A stretch of DNA of 6,988 nucleotides from an uncultured Campylobacter sp. (GTDB lineage Bacteria; Campylobacterota; Campylobacteria; Campylobacterales; Campylobacteraceae): contig NZ_CALHVM010000042.1 in the NCBI RefSeq assembly GCF_938039205.1, positions 1 through 6,988 of the forward strand, read 5' to 3'. Below are positions 1 through 6,627 of this stretch, piece by piece. The notes beneath the pieces were generated by a model. It was not told the DNA's origin. It did not search any database and worked only from the letters and a program-made list of their open reading frames with translations. Both the position numbers and the translations under genes were made by a program. Position 1 is the first letter of the stretch. Every line of letters starts with the position of its first letter.

Positions 1-9
1 TATCAGAAA

Positions 10-393
10 CTATTGAAATTGATAAGAGAAAATCCGCTTAAGTTTAATTGAGCCTGTAAAAAATATAAGCATAAACTCGGCGCTATAAAATCTTCCCTTT
101 AAATATACTGTTGTCAGCATGGCAATCCCAAAAGCCCAACTCGCATGAAACGGACGTACAAGATTCATCTCACATAGAGGCTGAAGTGCTTTAAAAGCCG
201 CATAAAAACAAACGAGTGCGCCTATGGATGCGAGTACCCAATGGTTTTTGTTCTGAAACTGCGGCGAAAAAGCTACAATGTAAAACGACAAAATAGTAAG
301 CGACATGCAAATAGCCGCTAAAAATCCAAAATTTCTTGCGTTTTTCACGGTTTGGGCTCTATTTTCGGTCAAATTTTGTTCGTTTTCGCTCAT
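10..393 (-). CDS. Small multi-spanning membrane protein of unknown function, related to its upstream neighbour
   Basis: I do not recognise a named family. The 127-residue product has a polar N-terminus (about residues 1-20) and then hydrophobic segments at roughly 22-42, 51-70, 83-98 and a shorter one near 105-114, so it is probably an inner-membrane protein. The ATG is well supported: it overlaps the TGA of the upstream gene as ATGA, and a purine-rich GGGGGAG lies a few bases before it, so the two genes are probably translationally coupled. Its first hundred residues resemble the start of each half of the 467-residue neighbour (a VKNARNFG segment matches FNKARTQG, and AFKALQPLCEMN matches ALIRAQELSNTN), which suggests a third copy of the same module. 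It ends at a TAG close to the window edge and is some 60 residues shorter than one full module, so it may be truncated. Confidence 0.72.
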   Translation of the reverse strand: MSENEQNLTENRAQTVKNARNFGFLAAICMSLTILSFYIVAFSPQFQNKNHWVLASIGALVCFYAAFKALQPLCEMNLVRPFHASWAFGIAMLTTVYLKGRFYSAEFMLIFFTGSIKLKRIFSYQFQ

Positions 394-1793
394 CTTACTC
401 CCCCTTTATCATAAGTCCAGGCGTATAGATAAAATGCAGTCGGCAGCACGTAGAGTATCGCGATGGCTAGCGCTGCAAGCAGTATGGAAAAGACCGCTGC
501 AAAATAGCCCGTGGATAGCATTATCTGCAGCGCAAAGGCGATAATAAAGCTGGCGATAGCAAAAAATACGTAAGTCTTAAAAAGAGTGTTTTCTGTGATC
601 TTTGCAAGGCTGAAATTTAACTTAGCCCAAAGGACGGCAAGATAGACGGCGATAGCCAGTATAAACAGCCCTGCCAGCCCAGTGCCAGCCGTTGCAGGTC
701 GGTCCTCTATGCCGCGTATAAAGCCAAGCGCTATACCAACTACCGCAAATACGATAGATACAAAAATCATCTGTTTATAGATGCTAAGCACGTCGGCGTC
801 GTAAATTTCCTCTAGTTTTTTAAGTGCGTACCACATATAAATGGCCGCAGCAAGAAAAAGCACGAAATTTACCGAGCCTTCAAGCAGCAGTTTTATCAGC
901 TGCTCTTGCGCTTCGCCGTGCGGCTGCGTAAATATCAGATAAAGCTTGGCAAAAAAAGATACGGCAACGGTTGCTAGCATAAGCCGGCACGAGATGATAC
1001 CCTGCCTTTTGGCTGCTTTTAGCGTTTCTCGTTCGTTAGAATTTTCATGCGCGTTTTCTTTTTGGGGTAGAATTTTATTTGCTTGGCTTTGCTCGGCGTC
1101 AAATTTGAGCTCCGTTGCTAGCTCGTTACGGCTGCTAAAATTTGGTTCGTTTGTGCTTTGGGTGTTTAAATTTGACCTATCGCCGTGCTGGTTGGTCAAA
1201 TTTATCTCGATTTCGTCTTGCTCGTTTGAGAAATTTTCCGCATTGATCCACGCCGCGAGTAATACGCCCGAAGTCGCTAAATCAAAAAGCGCATTTGTGA
1301 GAGGTGCAAATTTGACGGCGGGAGCGATGATGGTGGGCGAGAGGACCTCTAGCATGCCATAAATAAAGTTTGCGCCCATACTAGCGGCAAGCATCCACGC
1401 GTAAATGCTAAAAAGCGCGCAGCTCGAGATCTTTGCGAGTTTGAGATTTATGACGACCCACACGATAGAGACGGCAAATACTGCAAGTGGGATGATGACG
1501 CGGGAGATGAGCTTGAGATAATTTTCGTCAAAAACATAGAGCGCGATCGTGCAGAGGATCACTGCTAAAAAGCCGTTGTAGGCATATTTAAAGATAGTAA
1601 AGACGTTTGTGTTTGATAGCTCCTGCGCACGGATGAGCGCATAGTGGAAAAACGTCAGCGCAAACAGCCACGCTAGCGTGCGAACGATCCAAAACACACT
1701 CTGATCGCTCGCTAGAAAACTCGCGCTCGCACACAGGATACAAACTGCGCCGAGGATACCTTGAGTTCTTGCTTTATTAAAATTTCTATCCAT
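390..1793 (-). CDS. Large polytopic membrane protein with internally duplicated halves, function unknown
   Basis: The 467-residue product is very hydrophobic, with about twelve predicted membrane spans in two sets of six: near residues 12-28, 33-52, 74-88, 97-117, 125-150 and 165-185, then 270-287, 305-322, 341-360, 373-391, 405-425 and 430-455. A hydrophilic linker rich in Asn, Glu, Gln and Ser (about 187-262) joins them. The halves look homologous: each opens with a KAxxQGI-like segment, then has a YAL-x(4)-E motif ahead of a TNVFTIFKY or ADVLSIYKQ stretch, then an LAKI segment followed by a Phe-rich helix. This suggests an ancient tandem duplication and fusion. I see no transporter signature, heme motif or catalytic motif. 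The ATG at 1793 follows a weak AAAGAG purine stretch. GC content is clearly higher than in the regulator upstream, and the frame is unbroken. It is separated from fccC by a terminator, so it is probably its own two-gene unit. Confidence 0.85.
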   Translation of the reverse strand: MDRNFNKARTQGILGAVCILCASASFLASDQSVFWIVRTLAWLFALTFFHYALIRAQELSNTNVFTIFKYAYNGFLAVILCTIALYVFDENYLKLISRVIIPLAVFAVSIVWVVINLKLAKISSCALFSIYAWMLAASMGANFIYGMLEVLSPTIIAPAVKFAPLTNALFDLATSGVLLAAWINAENFSNEQDEIEINLTNQHGDRSNLNTQSTNEPNFSSRNELATELKFDAEQSQANKILPQKENAHENSNERETLKAAKRQGIISCRLMLATVAVSFFAKLYLIFTQPHGEAQEQLIKLLLEGSVNFVLFLAAAIYMWYALKKLEEIYDADVLSIYKQMIFVSIVFAVVGIALGFIRGIEDRPATAGTGLAGLFILAIAVYLAVLWAKLNFSLAKITENTLFKTYVFFAIASFIIAFALQIMLSTGYFAAVFSILLAALAIAILYVLPTAFYLYAWTYDKGGVR

Positions 1794-1991
1794 TTTTCTC
1801 TTTCGGCGGTTTTGGTTTTAAATTTATAAAATTTGGCACTCAAATTTGCGTCAAATTTGACAACATATAAAAAAGAGAAAATATACATAAATTTGTTTTA
1901 AACGGTTATTAAATTATTATGTAGGAACTATGGTCCTTAAGGTGAAAAAGTTTTTTAAAATTTTATGACTTTTTAATTCTAACTATTTAAA
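1794..1991. other. AT-rich intergenic region upstream of the membrane-protein pair
   Basis: No gene is supported here. The region should hold the minus-strand promoter of the 467-residue membrane protein, but I cannot single out a convincing -10/-35 pair among many AT-rich candidates. It contains a perfect 12-bp palindrome GTCAAATTTGAC at 1850-1861, next to a second CAAATTTG at 1841-1848, and a CCTTAAGG palindrome near 1934-1941. Whether these are operators or copies of a word common in this genome is unknown. Confidence 0.4.
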
Positions 1992-2027
1992 ACCACTAAA
2001 AGCAATTTTTAATTTGCTTTTAGTGGT
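1992..2027 (-). terminator. Strong hairpin terminator after fccC
   Basis: A perfect 14-bp inverted repeat (1992-2005 pairs with 2014-2027) encloses an 8-base loop. It lies 7 bases past the fccC stop codon. Read on the minus strand, the stem is followed directly by a short T run and AT-rich DNA, as expected of a rho-independent terminator for the fcc operon. No supported gene approaches from the other side, so I assign it to the minus strand. Confidence 0.85.
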
Positions 2028-2034
2028 GTGAGAT

Positions 2035-2637
2035 TTATTTTTTTCTATCGTTATATTCTGATATCCATTCGTCCCAGCTATCGGCTACTTTATGTTTTTG
2101 ATCCGCAAGCATTTTACCTAGATCGTAATGCCCTACGTGTTTATGGCAGCCCGTGCATTTCATATAATCATCGGTATCTTTTAATTCGATATATTTTGCA
2201 TGCATTTTGCTGATATTTCTCGTTGCGTTTGCGTCTGAAATTTTGATAATATCGCCGTGACACTGTAAGCAGGAGCTATCAAAAGTATAATTTTTTCTAG
2301 CGTGCTCTCTGTTTGTTATCCAATCTTTTTCTTTGGGGTCTTTAAAGAGTACGGTTATCCCTTCTGAAATACCGTTTTTTGCTTTAGCAAAGATATAGCT
2401 AGCTAGATTATCGTGAGGTAAATGACAATCGGTACATTTTATCCCAAGTCCTTTTGGATTTGAGCCGCCGTGAACCGGGTCGGCTAAATTTGTTTGGGCT
2501 ATGGCCCCATTCTACTCCTGGCAACTACCGCAAAACGGGTATTCTCCAGTTACTTTTACGACTTTATATCCGCCAAATACAATTACGAGAGTTACTATAG
2601 AAGTAACTATAACGGTTTTAAATAATATCTTTTTCAT
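2035..2637 (-). pseudogene. fccC: NapC/NrfH-type tetraheme quinol dehydrogenase (FccC-like), interrupted by an amber codon
   Basis: Read through, this gives 200 codons: a short cytoplasmic start, one membrane helix at about residues 5-24, then a periplasmic part with four heme sites. The sites are CGSCQ (36-40, degenerate), CTDCH (68-72), CLQCH (123-127) and CTGCH (161-165). The single anchor, four hemes and about 200-residue length are typical of the NapC/NirT/NrfH family, which passes electrons from menaquinol to periplasmic reductases. An in-frame TAG (2512-2514) occupies codon 42, and the first heme site has Gln where the heme-binding His belongs (CAG, 2518-2520). The remaining frame to the TAA at 2035 is intact and family-like. 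The ATG at 2637 lies 9 bases after the fccB stop, so the gene is the last of the operon. Translation would stop just after the anchor helix, so I call it a pseudogene; a sequencing error is the main alternative. Confidence 0.85.
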
Positions 2638-2646
2638 CTTAATATC

Positions 2647-3075
2647 TCACTTTACTACTAGTTTTTTCATCGATTCTTGCGTATGACAGCGTAGGCACAT
2701 ATTTACGGTCGGCTTATGTGCTTTGTGACACGTGTCGCAGTCGAGCGATTCGTAATGCGGATTTGCATGAATATTATCGTTGTGCCCGAGCGCTCCGGTA
2801 GCTTGAGCCAAACCAGCATAACTGCCGTGGCACTTTAGACAAGATTCATTCATCGCGGAAGAATATTCCTTAACGTCACCCTCTTTATGGCAATCTTTGC
2901 AGTCAAGACCTAGTTTTTTATGGATACCTTTGATCGGGAAAGATTTCTCGCTAAAATCAGTTACGATTTCGCCTTGAGAATTTTTTAAAATATCGCTTAG
3001 GCTGGCGGTAGAATTTATATCAAAGGCATAAATTTGCGTTACTATAAATAATAAAATAAATAAAAATCCTTTCAT
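2647..3075 (-). CDS. fccB: Periplasmic tetraheme cytochrome c (FccB-like electron carrier)
   Basis: The 142-residue product begins with a Sec signal peptide (MKGF followed by a hydrophobic stretch, likely cut after Ala17). It has four canonical heme-binding sites: CKDCH (59-63), CLKCH (79-83), CDTCH (113-117) and CLRCH (127-131). Extra histidines at 52, 98, 103, 107 and 120 could act as distal axial ligands. The layout resembles the small tetraheme domain that is fused to the flavoprotein in Shewanella fumarate reductase; here it is a separate protein, as in the W. succinogenes fccABC locus. It would carry electrons from FccC to FccA. Its ATG overlaps the fccA stop as TAATG, and an AGAGGTG ribosome site sits within the end of fccA, so translation is probably coupled. 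The frame is open and all heme sites are present, making it the only undamaged gene of the operon. It ends in TGA. Confidence 0.9.
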   Translation of the reverse strand: MKGFLFILLFIVTQIYAFDINSTASLSDILKNSQGEIVTDFSEKSFPIKGIHKKLGLDCKDCHKEGDVKEYSSAMNESCLKCHGSYAGLAQATGALGHNDNIHANPHYESLDCDTCHKAHKPTVNMCLRCHTQESMKKLVVK

Positions 3076-4644
3076 TACGCACCTCTTTTTTCGTTATAGA
3101 TTTCGGCTAGTTTAACGCCTGCTCTTTTTCCGTAAACCAAGCAGTCTAACACGGTATTTGATCCAAGTCTATTAAAGCCGTGTCTACCGCCGATTAGCTC
3201 GCCGCAGGCATATAGATTTTTGACGATTTTCATGTCGTTATTATAAACTTCGCAGTCTATAGTAGTTTTCACGCCGCCCATACAATGATGAACTTTGGGC
3301 CCTGGCCTAGAGGCAAAAAACGGCGGTTTTTCTACTTTTATGAATTTTCCTTTATAGGCTGAAAAATTTCGTTTAAATTCGGGATCTTTGTAATCTTTAT
3401 CTTTCGAGGCTTCATCTACAAACGAATTGTATCTTTTGAGCTGATCCAAAAAAGGCTCTTTATTGATATGATAGTACTCGATAAGCTCATCCATCGTGTC
3501 AAATTTTTTAACGGCGCCTACGCTTAGTCCGCGCTGAAAGTCTTTAACATCGACGGTTTTCGTACCTTCTATATCCATAATCAAAACAGGATGATTGGTT
3601 CCATTCTCATTCATTGCCCAGATGGCATCAGAGCCTACTTTTCTGTCGGCTATCTAATTTACGAAGCGCAGTCCTGTTTTTGGATTTACCATTATACCGT
3701 AGGCGTATCCGCGAGTAATCCAGCGATACGCAAAACCGAAAAACGGCTCATGGGCAGAGGTTACGTGCATGCGTTGGATATATTGCATGTCTATAAATTT
3801 GACGTTATCTTTTTATGAGTTTTTGCACGGTGTATGCGGTTGCGCCTAAGTGATTCGTGGTGAGCACGTCGGCTCTTAAGGCAGGGTCGAAAATTTGTCT
3901 AAATTTTACATCTGCGCCCCAGCCTCCCGTAGCGAGTATTAGCCCTCTGTAGCATCTGTAAAATTTTACTTGCCCGCTTTTATTGTCGTTTTCGTCAAAA
4001 CCTATTTCGAAATTAAATTCATACTTCTCGCGAACTTTAATGCCGACTACTTCGTCATTGTCGTCAAATATAATATTATCCATTATCACTCTGGTTCTAA
4101 TAACGCCGCCTCTATTTAAAATTTGCCTTTGAAGCGGGCGGGTTATGTAGCTTCCGGCGCCAGCAGAGTGTGATCTGGGAACGGTATGACCTCCGCTTCT
4201 ACTAACCCATTTAAAATTTATGCCGTTTTCTACGAGCCAATCAAATGTTTTTGGTCCTTCGTAAACCATCTCTTTTACGAGTTTGACGTCATTTAGATCA
4301 TGCCCGCTTTTTAAAGTATCTTTTATCTGCAGTTCGGGATCGTCTTTTATGTTCTCTCTTTTTTGGATAGGGGTTCCAGCAACGGCCATCGATCCTCCGC
4401 TATATGCAGAGTTTCCGCCCAAATACTGCATTTTTTCTATCATTATGCAGTTGGTTATGCCGTTGTCTAACAAAGAAAGCATTGCCGCAGAGCCTGCAAA
4501 GCCGCTTCCGACTACTATAGCGTCAAATTTTTCGTCCCAACGTTCGATATCTTTTGCTCTAATGGAGCCAAAAGCTAAATTCGGCGAAGCTATGGCTACA
4601 GAACAACAGGCAAGAGTTTTTAGAGTCTTGCGTCTATTTGTCAA
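3075..4644 (-). pseudogene. fccA: Heme-free periplasmic flavoprotein reductase of the fumarate/methacrylate/urocanate reductase family (FccA-like), broken
   Basis: After repair the product is about 522 residues. It starts with a Tat-like signal (TNRRKTLK, then a hydrophobic stretch to about residue 25) and an FAD-binding Rossmann motif GSGFAG (46-51), with GGNSAYSGG (76-84) and LATGGWGAD (237-245) also present. Near the C-terminus are VHHCMGGV (about 451-458) and FNRLGSN (about 490-496), which in Shewanella fumarate reductase hold substrate-binding His504 and Arg544. The catalytic Arg402 equivalent is in IADR (about 334). There is no CxxCH, so hemes come from FccB. Two lesions are clear: one extra A in the 5-A run at 3810-3814 causes early termination at 3805, and a TAG at 3654-3656 replaces a codon that is usually Glu in the RFVNE motif. 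Residue numbering uses the TTG at 4644; an ATG at 4648 is out of frame. Related systems couple menaquinol oxidation to reduction of fumarate-like acceptors; the actual substrate is unknown. Confidence 0.9.
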
Positions 4645-4859
4645 ACATGTATTCTCCTTTACGTAAAATTTAAGATTATTAAATAAATCTTTAGGAGAAA
4701 TATTAATATAATTTTTTTCTGCTTATTTATGATAAAATATGTCTATTTTTGATAAAGCATTTTTTATCAATCTATATTAAGTGGCTAAATATCGTGATTA
4801 TAGTAAATTTGATATGACTAGCCAATCAAAGTAAATGACTTTTTTTATCAATCAAAAAC
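4645..4859. promoter_or_regulatory. fccA upstream region with repeated TTGATAAA elements (candidate AraC operators and promoter)
   Basis: This AT-rich intergenic stretch contains four copies of a TGATAAA core. Two read on the plus strand (around 4729-4736 and 4750-4756). Two sit in a 13-bp direct repeat read on the minus strand as GATTGATAAAAAA (4760-4772 and 4841-4853), with starts 81 bp apart. The copies at 4749-4756 and 4763-4770 form an 8-bp inverted repeat. Repeats like these are plausible binding sites for the adjacent AraC-type regulator. A minus-strand -10-like TATATT at 4705-4710 could serve fccA, but AT richness makes that weak. The 12-base gap inside the inverted repeat does not fit the FNR/CRP pattern TTGAT-N4-ATCAA. 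Confidence 0.45.
4654..4659 (-). promoter_or_regulatory. Ribosome binding site of fccA
   Basis: On the minus strand this reads AAGGAG, a near-consensus Shine-Dalgarno sequence. It lies 5 bases before an ATG at 4648-4646 and 9 bases before a TTG at 4644-4642. The ATG frame reads M-F-D-K-stop, while the TTG frame opens into the Tat-like signal. Either the TTG is the true start, or the gene began at ATG and gained one T in the TTT that follows, since removing it gives M-L-T-N-R-R-K. Confidence 0.7.
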
Positions 4860-6627
4860 TTAAATTTTGAAGTATATAAAATCAGGCGTATTATCGTTTG
4901 TCAATATAAAATAAATCTGAGGAGCTTTAAAATTATATAAATTCGGATCGTAAAAAATGCTACAGGCTTTATTGATTACTTCTTGCATAGATAAACCCAT
5001 GTTTTTATATCTATTTTTGCCCACTTCCCGCCGCTGAGCTCCAAATAAGACAGTTCGCTATCTTTGCTTTCGACTCCATATACTTTACTGTTAGCATCGC
5101 CGTTTTCCAATAAAACAAATACGTTATCGCTCTTTTGTTTGAAATTTAAAAAACCGATATTATTCGCATCGTGCGTTATAGCGAGCTTTTTTGTGGGCAT
5201 TTCTATTTCTTCATAGATTGGTTTATTTATCGGGATATAGGTCGGTAAATTTTGCTTGTATGCAAGAGGGGGATTTCCGTAAGTTTTGGAAAATGTTCTA
5301 ACGAAAGTCTCGATATGCGTAAATCCGCATTTTTTAGCTATTGCGCTTACTTTCTTGTCCGTAAATTTAAGCAAAAACTCTGCCCTTGAAAGCCGAAATG
5401 AACGTAAATACTCCTCTATATTGGCATTTGTGTAGTTTTTAAACAGCCTTTGTAAATGAAATTTGGAGTATCCGCCCACTTTAGCTAACTTTTCTATACA
5501 AAGACCGTCGTCTTCTATATTTTGTTTTATAAATAGTATTAATTTTTCTATATACGCATTATACGACTCGTTAATAATTTTTTCTTGGGATTGTCTCATA
5601 GAACTAATATCTTGAAAAAGTAAAGAGATGGGGCATGGGAAGTTATTATCAAGCGGCGTGGTAGTGACTAAATATTTTATGCGAATAGAATCTTTTATCA
5701 TATCTATATTAAAATACCTTATCTCGCCACTATTTTGAGAAGTTTTTATCTCGTTTAGGAAATTTTCTTTTTGCTCGCCGTCAAGAAAGTTGCTGTTAAC
5801 GATAGCATCTTTTAAATTTGAGCTTTTTTGATTAAAATCATAAAAATTTTGAAATTCCGCACTTGACGAAACTATATTTAAGGATTCATTGCAGCTAATA
5901 AATATACCGTTTATTTGCTTGGTAAGGATATCTTTGATGTATATATTTCGCTCGTCAAGCTGTTTTGCGCTAGTGTTACTTTTTTTCAATCAGACAAAAT
6001 TTACAAACAAATATATTAACACGGATACGGCATAAAGCAGTAAATTTATAAAAAGATATTTATTTAACTCGCTAGTATAAAGCTCTTGATCTTTTTCAAA
6101 AACTATACTCCAATTTGTACCTTTTATATTTAGCGAAGCGTATTTCTCGTTTGGTAACGGGATGTTTTCAAATGAAATAAGATATATAGGGATTTGAGGC
6201 TATAGTGATGCCGGCTTTTAAGGTATAGTTATACCAAGCTCTTGATTTTAAATCGTAATTATGTGGTACAACATAACCTTTGTCCGATATATAAAATTTA
6301 CCATCTTCAAGACCCATTATGAGATATGGAAAATTGGAACTTTGTTGAAATTTATGAAGCAATGGCTGAATTTCGCTCTCCAATAAAATATTTTCATTTT
6401 GCAATAGTTTGGAAATTTTTTCCACGTCTTTAAAATTTGAATTTATCCAGTCTTGTATCTTGGTATGCACTCTATTAAAAAGCTCTGTCTCGTAGCGCCT
6501 GATATTATTTTTTAAAAGATTGTAGTTGAAATAGTAGTTTATTCCCAAAAATAGCAAAAAGACAATGCTTATGGCTATAAAAAATTTATTATCTTTTTTT
6601 GTTTAATATTTTCAAAATAATATCCAT
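4860..6627 (-). pseudogene. Membrane-anchored Cache-PAS-AraC-GyrI one-component regulator, broken into several fragments
   Basis: Consecutive open segments join into one protein once about four lesions are repaired. The N-terminal part runs from an ATG at 6627 through a membrane helix (KFFIAISIVFLLFLG) into a Cache-like sensor region with RAWYNYTL and NPYIS, around 6180-6250. A second helix lies near 6000-6070. A short polar linker leads to a PAS-like domain (about residues 20-130 of the segment read from 5989), an AraC-type two-helix-turn-helix domain (145-245, ending in the hallmark GNPPLAYK) and a GyrI-like domain (from about 255). The lesions are an extra A in the 7-A run at 6594-6600, a frame change near 6168-6190, a TGA at 5990-5992, and a frame change at about 4986-4990, after which the GyrI-like domain continues 42 codons to a TAA at 4860. 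The TTG at 5989 lacks a ribosome site, so a separate cytosolic AraC gene is less likely. It probably activated fccABC. The ATG also lacks a clear ribosome site. Confidence 0.75.

Noticed and set aside
946..1362. Plus-strand open frame of 138 codons
   Set aside because: It lies wholly inside the minus-strand membrane gene, antisense to its polar linker and flanking spans, and shows no protein-like motif or ribosome site.
2028..2686. Two plus-strand open frames over the fccC region
   Set aside because: The minus strand here encodes heme-binding motifs and a membrane anchor in one continuous frame apart from one TAG, so the plus-strand frames are shadows.
2512..3656. TAG as a reassigned or suppressed codon in fccA and fccC
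   Set aside because: The same operon also has one-base frame changes and a TGA interruption that suppression of TAG cannot explain, and no suppressor system is visible.
4283..4666. Plus-strand open frame of 127 codons
   Set aside because: It is antisense to the conserved FAD-binding half of fccA; the minus strand carries clear family motifs, the plus strand none.
4749..4770. FNR/CRP-type binding site
   Set aside because: The half-sites TTGAT and ATCAA are present but separated by 12 bases rather than the 4 required for that family.
5987..5989. TTG at 5989 as the start of a free-standing AraC regulator
   Set aside because: No ribosome binding site precedes it, and the frame immediately upstream encodes a membrane helix and linker in the same phase, which better fits one interrupted protein.
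3810..6600. Phase variation at A/T runs (3810-3814 and 6594-6600)
   Set aside because: Runs of five and seven A/T are short for slippage switching; Campylobacter phase variation usually uses longer G/C tracts, and other lesions in the same genes would keep them off in any phase.
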